Of a stretch of 60,000 bases of DNA, positions 36,600 through 48,699 are shown in pieces. The stretch's first letter is position 1, and the number at the start of each line of letters is the position of its first letter. A program made the position numbers and the translations under genes. Below the pieces are notes generated by a model. That model was not told where the DNA came from, made no database searches, and worked only from the letters and a program-made list of their open reading frames with translations. The stretch is taken from positions 45,758,001 through 45,818,000 of the forward strand of contig CM060731.1 of NCBI GenBank assembly GCA_030704615.1, read 5' to 3'. This stretch comes from Takakia lepidozioides (taxonomy: Eukaryota > Streptophyta > Takakiopsida > Takakiales > Takakiaceae).

Positions 36600-36985
36600 T
36601 TTTTTGTGGATTTCAAGTTTTAACTTGGAATTGAACCAGTGTGTCAAGGACAAGAACATGATTGAACTTGAGGAAAAGATCAGACTAAATATACAAGACT
36701 AGACAAGAAATCAAGATCGGCGTGGCCAAATACGTAAACAGGAATAAAGATGAACTTTATAATAAGGACAAGAGTACAAGATACTGGAACTGGACTTGAG
36801 TACTGGAATATTGGAAACTGGACTGGAGTACCAGATATTGGAAATTGGACTTGAGTACTGGAAACTGAAAACAAGAGTAGTTTGAACTTATGTTGGCGAG
36901 ACAGAAAAATGTCCAATCTTGCCTCCTATATATACTGGCTACTAGGAAGTCTTCTAAGAAGCTTCCACAACCACAGAGCACAACT
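36600..36985 (-). mobile_element. Inverted gypsy LTR relic
   Basis: The reverse complement resembles the LTR promoter and leader part of the relic at 52400-52700: an AAGAAGCTTCC-type stretch, TATATATAGGAGGC, CTGTCTCGCCAACATAAG, then a CTTGTACTCTTGTCC region. A TATA box reads on the minus strand at about 36927-36934. Internal units based on GTACTGGAAA/TTGGACTTGA are tandemly repeated at 36780-36865. It lies opposite in orientation to the coding relic at 37.6 kb, so it is a separate solo LTR or a rearranged one. Confidence 0.6.
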
Positions 36986-37621
36986 GGAACCGTTTGGCTG
37001 CAATAAGGAAATGTCTGGTTCAGGATTGCCTTGGGACATCACTATTGCGTCATCCCCAACAACAATGTGTTGGCTTCATTCAAACAATGGGCCGTGGTTT
37101 TTAGTCTTGAGTTCAAAATGGCGACGGTGTGAGCTGTAGAGGAGGGGTAATTGGAGTTTAACTTTCACCAAAATATAGATAAGTTCGAGGAGCTCCACTA
37201 ATCCAGATGCAACAGACACTACAAAACAACGAGAGAATTCAACCCAGTTCATGGGACGCTTGTTGATGTGATGGTGATGAATTTCAAACTTTTTAAGTTA
37301 GACCTTGAATTTTTCTTGAAATTAAGATCCAAAGCAGGATTACAAGAAATATTGTTGTGCTACCTACAGCCAGAACTGTCTACAAGAATGAAACCCACTA
37401 GAGATAACCTCTGAGGAATGATGAAACAGAACAACTCATTCATGCATTCATTTACAATGATACACCAACTGTCTTTCTCACACATGAGATACATGTGTGG
37501 ACATTATAAAATTCCTTCATATGATGTCAGTCTCCTTAAGGGCGGATGACTTGAGGTCTGTGTCTTTAAAGCTAAAGCTAACTGATGTTTGTAGTTTGTA
37601 ATTTGTACCTAACCTCATGTG

Positions 37622-39300
37622 CACAGATTGCAGTATGGCTCCTTGGCTCTGTACTATCTCAATATGGTATAGATGGTCGACTTCACCCTGTTGGTTTTCG
37701 ATCTCGAAAGTTCTTTATTGCAGAAATCAACTATGAAATCCATGACAAGGAACTTCTAGCGATTAGTGATGTTTTTGAGGAGTGGCGTCATCTACTGGAG
37801 GGAGCTAAACATCAGGTTATTGTCTACACCGATCACAAAAACCTTGAGTATTTTATGAGTGCTCGTATTTTGAATCGAACACAAGCAAGATGGAATATGT
37901 TCCTAGCAAGGTTTGATTTTGTTATTACCTACCGCCCCGAACATCTTCACGAAAAACCAAATGTTATTTCTCGACGATCATATCTTGCGCCAAAAGAAGG
38001 GGATGCAGCTTTCAACCAACAGAAATTCATCATCCAGAAACCAACAAATCTCCAATTGAATGCACTATCCATGTCCACCTATGACGATGCAGCAATCATA
38101 AAGGAGATTCAAGAATCACTGAAGAACGACCAATCGAATTCAAAGACGATTTGCTTTATTTCAATGGACTTCTATATCTTCGGGATCTACACGACTTCAG
38201 ATTCTTCAAACATGTAATGATTTTCAAGTTGCGGGACATTTTCGCTTCAATTAGACTATGGAATTAATATCCAAGGATTATTGGTGGCCGCAAATGTAGA
38301 AATTTGTAAAGGAGTTTATAAAATTTTGCGACACTTGTGCTAGGGCAAAGGGAACCTTACGGCCTTCTACAACCATTATCCATTCTCAAGTGTCCATGGT
38401 TGTTCTTCCAGATGACATTGTACCTAATCAAGTACCACAATTCATATCAAATTTCGGAGAGGATTGTTTCAAATATTGAACACCAAGATCAATCTTTCAA
38501 CAACCAATCATCCGCAGACTGATGGTCAAATCGAGCGCATAAATCAGATTTTGGAGCAATATCTTCGCTGTACGGTAAATTATCAACATGATAATTGAAC
38601 GGACCTTTTGCCATTGACTGAGTTTGCCTACAACAACACTATATTTTCATCGACGAAACAAACTTCATTTTTCTCCAATTATGGTCATCATTCTCGAGCA
38701 GATCGTCTCCACATGAAGACTGTCGGAAGCCCTATTGCAGAAAACCTTGCTATTCATCTTGTTACGATTTACAAATAGCTTACAATCCAACTAATAGAAG
38801 CTCAACAATGAGTATGCAGATCAACATCGACAATTTCAACCCAAGTTCAAGGTCGGCGATCGTGTATGGCTCCTTTGACGGAACATACAAACATTGCGAC
38901 CATCAAAGAAGTTGGATTATCAACGTCTGGGACCATTCAAAATTCTTTGTCAAATTAATCCGGTCAGTTTTCGGCTTGAACTCCCACGCAGTATGCGCAT
39001 TCATCCAGTCTTTCATGTTTCATTATTGGAGTTGTATCATCATTCGAATATTCCAGGGAGAGTTTCCGTACCACCTCCACCAATCGAAGTCAATCATAAA
39101 ACCGAGAATGAATCGACGAAATCCTGGACTCTCGCATCAAACATGGACGACTCGAGTACTTTATACATTGGAAAGGCTACGATATTAGCGAACGAACGTG
39201 AGAACCTTCATCCAACCTCGTCAATGCATCTGACAAAGTCCAAGAGTTTCATCAATGATATCCAGCTAAGCCTCGAGCCATTCGTCAATAAGACGTCACA
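37622..39300 (+). pseudogene. Decayed Ty3/gypsy chromovirus pol (RNase H, integrase, chromodomain)
   Basis: 37622-38213 is open and encodes RNase H of a Ty3/gypsy LTR retrotransposon (SRKFFIAEINYEIHDKELLA, EWRHLLEGAKHQVIVYTDHK). 38255-38800 is integrase with the WW zinc-finger spacer (DYWWPQM) and HPQTDGQIERINQILEQYLR, interrupted by frameshifts and stops. 38890-39110 is the integrase C-terminus ([16 protein letters not shown]). 39117-39262 is a chromodomain ([16 protein letters not shown]) with a TGA where the conserved Trp belongs. Gag, protease and most of the reverse transcriptase are missing on the 5' side. It is non-functional. Confidence 0.88.
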
Positions 39301-39589
39301 ACGATGATGTCAGCCAAGTTAGCTTCAAGGTGAAAACTACACATTCAGTGTACCTAATACACGCTAGGGAGGGAGGACGGCACACATCAGTATATGTAGC
39401 TACACTTCCAACATTCTTGCATCTTGTATTGGCAGCATGAAGTCACAGGAATCGGATACATAGAGCTATCACTTACCCAACTACCAGACCAGCCGTTTCG
39501 ACTCTCACAACCTTCAACATCACGCCGACGCCCTCGAGACAACGGGCTACCAATGTGACGCGTACTTCCTCGTCTGGACCCCGTAAGAC

Positions 39590-40200
39590 GGCAAGTGGAG
39601 CCTACTCGAAGTCTAATAATCCTGTTGGAGGTTGAGGCTTCGAACCCAGAAAGCAACGAAATCATGTTTGAAGGCAGCTTCGAATATCAGAATGTTCAAA
39701 TCATTTCGTGGTCCCAAGTTTAAGGTGTTGGACATTATTGATGGTTGCAGGGACCTATAAATCATTTGAGTCAAGAACGAAGAGCCGAATACTTGGCAAG
39801 TACCATTTGCCGAATTTTGGATTTTCTTCAACTCTAAGTAAGTCCAAGATTCTACCGCTCCTCGAGGAACTCGGCGCTAGAGGAAGGGGTGATGTCATAG
39901 ACATAGCCCAAAAGAACTCACCAAAAATAATTACTAGAACTTACCAAGTTATCAAGAGTTACCAAATTACCGTGATTTATCATAATTTATCATGAGTTCT
40001 CATGAATTACCAAGTTACCGAGAGTTATCAGATTACTGAAAAACTTAGGAAACTGGTTAGGAAGCTTCCTGGTTGATGAAGCTTCTCAAGAGACTTTCTT
40101 TGGTCGATGAAGCTTCTCAGGAGACTTCCTTCAGTTGATGAAGCTTCTTGAGAGACTTCCCTTGGCAGGGAAAGCTTCTCAAGAAACTTCCCTTACAAGT
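39590..40200 (+). mobile_element. 3' part of the gypsy relic: post-pol region and LTR
   Basis: Homologous to 51780-52500 over several blocks (GGAGGTTGAGGCTTCGAACC, TCGTGGTCCCAAGTT, AATCATTTGAGTCAA, GCCGAATTTTGGA, TACCGCTCCTCGA). The LTR probably begins near the TGATGTCATAGACATAGC block at about 39890. It contains a tandem repeat with a period near 35 bp (GATGAAGCTTCTCA(A/G)GAGACTT) at about 40070-40190. The two relics confirm each other as one family. Confidence 0.65.
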
Positions 40201-40427
40201 GTTATGTTTACAGCCATCACTAAAGGTACAAGGGGCAGCATACACAACCACAGCCTACATGCTATACATAACAACTTCAACACATCCACCAACACTATCC
40301 ACCAATGCTTCAAAATCATCCATCTCACGGCCATTCGATCCCTCATCGCCATCATTATCAACAAGCAGAAACTCAAACATACACATTAGTTCCCCCTAAG
40401 CACTCCAGTGCCTGTTTCTCCGATAGA

Positions 40428-40520
40428 GCCCACCCTTGAAAAAGGGCAGTAGCCGTGAGGTGAAGTGGTTCTTAGTTACGCCGGCTTTGGCCGGAGTCTT
40501 CTTCTTCTTCTTCTTCTTTT
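40428..40520 (+). repeat. 70-bp dispersed repeat, copy 3, with (CTT)n tail
   Basis: GCCCACCCTTGAAAAAGGGC, AGTAGCCGTGAGGTGAAGTGG, TTACGCCGGCTTTGGCCGG, then about seven TTC/CTT units. The microsatellite at the 3' end is what retroposed sequences often show. The 163-codon frame that starts in it is not credible as a gene. Confidence 0.75.
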
Positions 40521-43178
40521 GTTCTATTTCCTTAGGCTTATTTCTCTATTTGAAAGGATAGTGCAACTTTACCACATGTATCACATTTGTGTTAAATTAT
40601 TTGACAAAAACAATACTGGATTTGAGTCCACGCTCTTCAATCTTATGACAGTTCTTGTAAGGACTATTCATGTATTAAAATACCTTGGCTATGGCCGCTG
40701 GGTTCCATACCTAGTGGGCAGAAACTCCACGGCTGACTATGGTTGGGTTATTATTCTGCAGGGATTATATCCTAGAAACCACATCAAAGTCACAAAGATT
40801 ATGTCCCTAGCAGAAACACTTAAAACCCTTTTACCCTTTCATGAGGCATTTTGTCTTTGGGCAACGATCCATGCATGGTTCTCTCTCTGTCTCGATCTAG
40901 GGGCAGATATGAGCAGGTCACTGTGTAACTACACTCTAACAAATGTATCCATTTGAAAGAACTTTATCAAGCTGCACAGTGTATACATTCTGCAGCAAAT
41001 AGTGCCATTCACATTCACATAGTCTGATTCTATCATTTTCTAGGACCCAGATCTCAAATTAGTAAACGTGTTAGGGAGACTCCAACACGCATGTAGGTTA
41101 ACCATCAGGCTCATTTTTACAGCTTTGTCATTTGCGGGGGATGCCCAACATTCTCTCTCCCTCACTCCCTCTTTTAAAGCAGCCAACACCCGAAACTTCA
41201 TCTCTGAGTCCTCTTTTTGAGTCCTTCTTTCTGTCCCCTCACAATAGTGCCAGGCCTGTTGTGATGGTATCCGACCCAATTTTGGAGACCAGGCGTTAAC
41301 ATTTTTGTTGGAATTTGATCCCAGCTATGGGGGCCTCCCTCAGTTTGTGCCACCACCTACACCATAAACTCAAACTTGAGAATCCATGCAGTGTCTTTGG
41401 TGGATGACTGCAGCCACTCAGAATGCATGCAGAAATCCCCTTTGTAACCATCTGTTTTGACAGTCTCCTTCTAGACCCCCGAGATAGACTGCTTTGTCAG
41501 AACTTCAGGCTATTTGCAGCAAACGGAAAGATTTGATTAGAAAGTTTATCAACTCCAAGCACTGGAGGTTTCTTTCTGTAGCACAAATGATGCTTCTGAA
41601 AGTGAGAGACTGCAAGAGAGAGCTATAGGACTCCAACTAATTGAGAATCTACCAAGGAGTTTGCAGACTAGGCTTCAAGGCCGCGATTCATACAAATGCT
41701 CCCTTGTCTATTGCCCAGCACAATTCGCTTCTCTGAGAAGAGCAAACATATGACTTTTTGACAAATCATCTTCGAGTATTGCTTGCGCACTTCAAGATGA
41801 TGTGTGCTCCAAGTCAATGTCTACCCGTTGGGCAACAACCAATGACATGAGTGTTGAAATGCAGCCAAACCCACTCAGCAAACCCTCTATTTGATGTGCA
41901 TTACTATAAATCATCAAGGTAGGTGTTATCTCAAGCAAAGCTTTGTGCGCAACTCATTCAGCTCTGGAGTTTGGGAGTATTCAGCTAATATCTGTCCTTA
42001 CTGGTGAAACAGATATGTAATTTCCAATGACGCAACACTTAACCATCACAACAACCAGAGAACATTTTTGCCAGTCTTCAAGAAGAAGCCTTTCCACTAA
42101 AACCAAGCTATTATCCTTCTTAGCAATGGAATAGCTACTAGTAGCACTCCACCAGGCAACTACGACCCATTTCACAACATAAGAGGTCAAATTCGAGTGC
42201 AACCAAGTGAAAGAATAGCCACCACAATGGTGAGGAAAACTGAGTTCACATCCTAGGTTTCAATAGAGTGCTGGAGTACCATAGACACCACTTCTGACAT
42301 GACCCAATATCATGATCCTCAGAACCAAACACTTGTGAGTAAAGTGAAACGTCTCCAAGCACACAGTTCTCATGAGTATGGCGAGAAGTTTTTATCCCCT
42401 TCCCCTCACCAATCACACCCAACATTCTTGAACTTCCCAGGCAGCCCCAGTCCAATCATGGTTTGTACATAGCAAGCCCCTTTACCCTTGACCCTTGGAC
42501 CATGAAGCAGTGGCCGGTTCTCTGACCTACATCATGCTGGGGTGAGGGACCTGGAACAAGACCCTTCCTATCTCACCCAACTTAGGTGCTGTGTCACTCA
42601 TATCAGCTATAAGGTGTGTCACATGCTATAGCATACTCACTTACTGTCTCACTTAAAACAACAGCAATACCACTAATCTATCACCTCGAACAACATGCTC
42701 AGTTACTGTCTCGCCCGCTGTCAACAAGTAGTACCACAACCTGTGACCATGCGTGTCACTTGGCCCATTTACAATTTCACTGCACCCCTTGAAGATCCTT
42801 TTGGGGCAGAGGATGGCCAAGTTTCGTGAGATATAACCGCAACCATCTTCATAAAGAGGTGTAGGCTTCACTACTAGGTAGGATTACTGTACAGTTTATA
42901 TTCTACTTTTGTTTGTTTCTTGATAGTTGTAACAACCTCTCAAGGCAGCAAAATTCAAAACTGGTAAAATAGTGGATAAAAGCACTCCAGCTTTCCTCCC
43001 AAAGTCAAAACACAATTCGCGACTTTCGAAACAAAAAAAATTGTTAATGTTACAAAGTTCTGATCTCAACCAACCTTGAAGCCATAACTGAATTAAAAGA
43101 CGCAAAGCCAAAGATAGAGCCACATAGTTCCCTTCCCTGAATTCACTCCCTGATGACAAAAGATAGAGATCTTTCACC
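40521..43178. other. No gene recognised; 3' side of the ARID gene
   Basis: Only short frames with no recognised domain occur. The part next to 43178 should include the 3' UTR of the minus-strand ARID/ELM2 gene. Confidence 0.5.
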
Positions 43179-46100
43179 TTAGCTCATATCCTTGAATTCA
43201 CCCCCAAAGAGGTCCAGGATCCCATTTGTGGAAAGAAGTTTTCCTCTTTCGTGGGAGCATTCTTCATGTGTGCCTTCCACATCTGTCCATGCATGTGAGG
43301 CTTCCACACCTGGGAGCAAAGTGTGAGTACCCACCATGTTATCCTCTAGTTCTAGAGGCCAAGAGATGGTGTCAACGCCATTGTGTTCATTGACTTGACA
43401 AGCAGCCTCCAGTAGTTTACAGGGGTGCTCACTATTCATGACAGCTTCCAACCCGCCCAAATCACCTAAAACCTTGGGTGCTGACAGCTCTGGAGACCTA
43501 TCATCACCTTCACACCCCTCACTGCCATCATCATCCTCCTCCGCAGAGGCAGAATCCCCATCTTCACTTCCCCCATCATGTAGTTCTGGTTCATCATCAT
43601 CACTATCGTCCTCACTGTCGACTGTCTGTTCGGGTAGTTCGGGTAGTTCTGTTTCATCATCATCGCTGTCGACCGCCTCATCATCCAACCTGTTTTGAAT
43701 GGCACGGCGCTGCAACACAAATACATTGAAGTAGTAGCTTACCAACTCTTTCGTACTTCTGGTGGGAAATGCCTGTGGGAGATAGTCCCAGAAATTCTTA
43801 TCTCGGGATACCCCATTCACCTTAACAACAGCTTTGAACATTTGCTCAGCCTCCTTGGTCCATTGGCTTGAGACACACTCGCCCATTTGATCAAATCCCC
43901 AGAGATGGAATGCCTCACCTAACTCGCTTCTCAGCTTTCGCGCCTCCATCTCCACATGCAATCTTACACAATTCACAGATCCTGGATCATGGCAGGAGCA
44001 AGTAGCAGGTCTCCCTCTTCCAACCCTATGCTTGTTAACCATCCTTTTACCACCAGGAAGTGGCCAAATTTGTGAGCCCAGCCATCTGCTAGAATCATCA
44101 CCTTCTTCGTCGCTGCTTTGTGTTTCATCCCCAGCCCTTCCATTTTCACCCGGAATACAGGAATTGTCTGAAGAAATCCAAGGGAGCACACGTGCCTGGA
44201 AATCAGGGCCAATCGGAACTCTCTTATGAGGAAGTCGATCAATGAAAGAATGGCGAGGGTGTGCTATCTCATTATAGACACCTGGGAAGGAAGCTTGGCG
44301 CGGCATGCGCTGAGTAGGTTGTGCAACAGAAGGAGATGCATAAAACCCCACATCCCCCTTGTCTTGCTCCGAGGGGGGTGTGCTCCGGTTGCTAGGTCCA
44401 ACAGGTAGTTGGAAGCCATAATGAGCCATGCGCTCCCGTGTTGCTCTCAGGCGGGTCGTGTCTTCATAATATGAAGAAGGGGAAATCATCTGCTTCGTCT
44501 GCAATGAAGTTGCATGCACAATGAGAATGCCTAGAAGGCTCTTAGTACAAGGCTTCACCAGGACAGGTAACATAATACTTATATGAACTTGCAAACTACA
44601 AATCAGAGAAACAAAGGGACTTAGCTTCTGTTTCTATTAAAAACCGTCAACCAGTTTTAACCTATGTCATAACACTAGACTTCTCCGAATCGGTGAATGC
44701 ATCCAATCTGAAGATGATTTTTGTCCTCCTTTCCCCAGAAAAGCACGAAAAAGAAGCGAGGGAGGATGGAGGAATGTGTGTCTGTTTATACATGGTGCAG
44801 ATGGCCATCCAGAGACCGGAGCTCCACTCTCTTTATCCACAAGAGAGAGCGCATTTTAGCAGCCCAATCCCGGCATTGCAGCACCCAATCCTCATTTTGG
44901 CCGGTACCACGAGCACCCTGCCATTTTTTGGAATGGCATGGGTTTAATGCAACCCTCTTCATCCACTCCAGCATTCTGACTGAGGCCTCCTGCTGCTGGG
45001 ACCTGCCCCTAGCAATTCCTTCCTCATCCCAGTCATCCACCCTGTTTGCACCAGATTGATCTCTGGGAGAGTCATAACTGCCCTCCTCTCTCCCTCTTTT
45101 GATTAGTGGGTTATCTGAGAGATTGTCGTTGGATAATTCAGCTTCAAACACTGCTTGCTTACAGTTACTTAATGATGCACTTGCACCCAGCTGCTCTGCA
45201 ACTTTTGAACAATCCTGGACATTTAATGATGCATCCGCCATTCCCACTTCTCTGTCCCTTTTGCGAGAGACTCTTTGAATGAAGTCCTCTTCAGGAAGTG
45301 ATTGGTGCTGTTCCGCTCTCTGCAGGCGAAAGCACTCCCCATTCTCTTTCATGTCTTCTACATCCCTGCTGCACGGGTCGCTCTCCGCAAACTGCTCAGA
45401 TACTGTATTGTTCTCATTTGATCGTCTTCCATTAAGAAATTCAAGCTCAGAGCAATGCTGGTGACCAGCATCTGTTCTAGCCAATGAGTCTACGGATGGG
45501 ACATTAGACTTAATTTGCAACCCTATAGGCCTGCCACTGTCCATTGCCTTCAAGTACTTAACATACACCAGTTTCACGCCTGGGCCACAATCTATCCCCA
45601 ATCCTAAATCCTTGGAAATGATTCCCCACGTCCCAGCAGCAGTAACCTTGCTGTAGCCTCCCAACTCATTTACTCGTGTACTTAATGCCAACAAATTAAC
45701 TACCTTTTCCCCCATCAAGACAGGCACAGGCCTTGAACCTTTCACCTGCCGAGCTTCCAGAGTTCTCTGGACAGTTTCTTGAAAGGCCATGTTCTCCACA
45801 TGACTTACATCCATGCTTGACCTCAAATGTCTTTCCCTCTCTTCTCTGATGTGCTCAGTAGAATTCTGAGAAGTTAGATCTCTTGACTTCGCACTCAAAG
45901 AGCAAAGACCAGCACCTTCCACAGTTGTAGAAGTTGCCACAATCCTAGCAATCTTCACATCCACAGTCAAAGGTTTGGACATAGGCTCTCCAAACTCCTC
46001 CACACTTGCCTCACTCTGTCCTCTTGGCTCCTCCACTTCACACCATTCCTCCATATCATCCTTTTCGCCCTCTACTATGTTCTCGGGTAGCCCCATCTCT

Positions 46101-46862
46101 ATATTTCGACTGTTGCAAGACTTGTTCTCTCCAACTACTCTTGCAAGAAACCTAAACCCTGGCAAAGGCCCATCCAATGCCCTTTGTGGAGCACAGAATT
46201 CTGCCGATGCTTTAAGGGAGGACATGACACCTCCCACCTCGGACACTTTCTCAGATCCCAATTGCACTTGCAAGCCACACAGCCTGGCTTCTACGCAACC
46301 TTCTTTTCGTCCTCCCTCTAGAGCACACACACCATGCTCTGTTTAGAGAACTTAGCTGTAAAATGTGGCAATCATCAACCGTGTGATTAAATGGCATTTG
46401 ACCAAGATCTGACTTAGCACACATGGATCCATTAGGACTTCCACTAGTGAACTCTACTGTTCTGTTTCCCAAACATGACAGGAACCCTGCAGAGTTGATC
46501 TTAAGTTATGGAAGAGGAACACAATTATTACCTGGCATATCACTGTCTGGCGCCTTCTCTAGCTGTGAAGGAGGAGTGATGGGCTGAATTTCATCTTGGT
46601 CAACTGGCCCCCTGGTATCAAATGTGAGTGCTTGACTAAAAGAGTTGGTTGCAATAGCGTCCTCGGGAACAGATGTAAAAAGTCGTTGCTTAGGAACAAT
46701 TTTTACTGCATCAACTGCAGATGTAGGCCAAGCATTGGGTTCACAACTGCCCTCAGCTGAATGTTTACGGTACTTGACAGGTTGTGCCAAGACAGCCTGC
46801 TCAAGTGGGCGCTTGTGTTGCCCTAACATGCTGCCAGGCACCTGCATGTGCTGTGCTTGAGC
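43179..46862 (-). CDS. ARID-ELM2-SANT chromatin protein (5' end unresolved)
   Basis: Probable nuclear DNA-binding corepressor-type protein of the plant ARID1/ARID2 class. Supported exons (minus): 46862-46532; one starting at 46486; a long one from about 46330 to 44792; and 44498-43179 ending in the stop. The long exon holds the ARID/BRIGHT core at about 45715-45535 (VVNLLALSTRVNELGGYSKV, then GVKLVYVKYLKAMD). The last exon has an ELM2-like HKRVPIGPDFQARVLPW (about 44235-44170), a SANT-like block with KNFWDYLPQAFPTRSTKELV and VSYYFNVFVLQRRAIQNR (about 43890-43690), and a long acidic tail of SDDDE/EDDSDDDE runs (43690-43500). The frame between 46486 and 46330 changes, so a small intron or a frameshift lies there. 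Upstream exons are not settled. Confidence 0.82.
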
Positions 46863-47224
46863 CTGTACCACATAAGATGCATCATTTTACTACGATCCTC
46901 ACTGAACGATTCGTAGAAAATAACCACTCACACATTAAAATGGACCACCAGTAACCTAACTAGACCCTGATAATTATAAAACTATCCCCAACAGCATATA
47001 TGACAGATAACTGCAGCACACATTACACCATAAAGCACCTTGACATTCACGGAAGCTTCCAATATGATGAACACAAGGATTTGGAGATCTTGATTTCTTA
47101 TCAACAAAACAGTCGCACCAAACTGCTATTTCTTGAAACTTTAACGTTCAACCCAATCTTGTCAGAAGTCAAATGCAATTGCGTTTCTTGGCTACTGTTA
47201 TCTGCTCCCCAGTGGCAAATTACG

Positions 47225-47890
47225 TAAACTACTGGCCTTTAGCCTGGCCATTACTATCATAATATCTGCTTCATTGCTCAGAAAAATTTATCCCTGCTAA
47301 TGGGAGTATAGCGAAGGCATCTGCTTCAAAAACTTGGATAAAACTGGCTTGTGCCTTGTCAAGTTGTATCCAATGTAATAGGTGGTCCAGATAACACATC
47401 ACTCCCAATACTGTACCCACATTCTACAGAGCAAATTTTTCAAGGTTTGGACCCGGAAGAGCTCCTATTCCTGGCATGGGTAGAGGCCCAACTACATTAC
47501 GGACAACCAGACAGGTTGGGCAATTACAGACACTAACAGCCCTTCACCTGCCCATTGGCATGATTACCATGGTCGAAATTGGCTCATGGCTAGCCAAGAT
47601 GTATCCATGCTAATGGCACAACAATAAAAATTGCACCCACATTCTACAGACCAAATCTGCACCCACATTTTACAGAGCATATTTTTGGAAAGAGCTCACT
47701 ATTTCTAGCATGGGGAGGCCCAACTATATTCCGGACATCCCTGACAGGTTGGAGATTACGCCCACTAACAACCTTTCACCTGGCCATTACCATGGTCAAA
47801 TCCAGCTCAAGCCTCGCCAAAAATTATCCAAGCTACTGCTGCAACAATAATATCTTTCTTTAAAAATGGCACCCACATCCTGTATACCAA
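47225..47890. repeat. Tandem repeat, ~240-bp unit, about 2.5 copies
   Basis: Blocks such as CACCCACATTCTACAGA, AGCATGGG(TAG)AGGCCCAACTA, ACAGGTTGG(GCA)A and CTGGCCATTACCATGGTC recur in order near 47418-47640 and 47660-47880. A partial unit lies at about 47225-47400. The array lies upstream of the ARID gene, probably in a 5' intron. Confidence 0.6.
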
Positions 47891-48593
47891 ATGTTTTGGG
47901 GGGAACAGAGCTGGAACAGCTTAGCAACTGATCCACCATTCAAATCGGTCCTAATAAACTTGGGATACAACTATTAAACTTCACCAGTATGAAAACTGAC
48001 ATTTCATTTAAGCATGCAATTTTCTTTCGAGCACATGTGAATTACCACTAAGATGATCAAAAAATCAGTGACAAGCACAAGTCAGTAGAAGAACCAGTTT
48101 CAATGTCAACTAACTTCATTCACATACTATGCTCCATCCATCTTGTTAGCAAAGACAAAGGGTATGAGGAAAAACTTGTAGCTGCGATCTCACAGCCAAA
48201 CTACAATTGAAGGGAACAGCATTACGGCAACAAACATTCCAAATCCTCTTCACTGACCAATCAAATCGGATATGGACATGTCTAACTGTGATTATAACTG
48301 TGGCCCCTCAGGTACAATCCCTATGGTGTGAATCTGTTTGCAATTTGCTTGTACAGTTTGTCTAAGAGATCAGTTTACACTGACAATAGTTATGACCCTG
48401 CTCCTGTTATTCACCATTTCACCAATAGCCTTCCAAACCAAGACCTCTGTACCTCAACAGGTTGTCAATGCTTCGGACAGACTGGACGCAGCTACAGAGC
48501 AACCCATTTGTCCACATCGGATACATCTACTCACGCGATCTACCCATCCAGGCTGAGAGCTTAAAGTAGAGAATCTGGACTAAGAGCTCGCAC

Positions 48594-48691
48594 CTTATAT
48601 GATCCACAAAGCCCCTTGCATCTGCGGACAGATCGCCTCCCCGTGGGATTCCAAAAAAGCCGGAAAGTCCTGAATCCGAAACATCATGCAT
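48594..48691 (-). CDS. Candidate first coding exon of the ARID gene
   Basis: On the minus strand an ATG at 48691 opens a frame (MHDVSDSGLSGFFGIPRGGD...) to a GT donor after position 48594, leaving two bases of phase. It is on the right strand and at a reasonable distance from 46862. Its phase does not fit directly to the 46862 exon, so at least one further exon would be needed. The overlapping frame starting MMFRIQDFPAF ends in a stop just before the donor. Confidence 0.25.
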
Positions 48692-48699
48692 AAATACCA

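Noticed and set aside
39387-39665. Arg-rich minus-strand ORF near 39.5 kb
   Set aside because: It lies antisense in the 3' region of the gypsy relic and has no counterpart in the homologous 51.8 kb copy.
40465-40956. 163-codon plus-strand ORF with a poly-Leu start
   Set aside because: The poly-Leu comes from the (CTT)n tail of a dispersed repeat; no domain and no splice context.
43438-43729. Ser-, Met- or His-rich frames near 43.5 kb
   Set aside because: They are shadows of the acidic SDDDE tail of the ARID/ELM2 gene.
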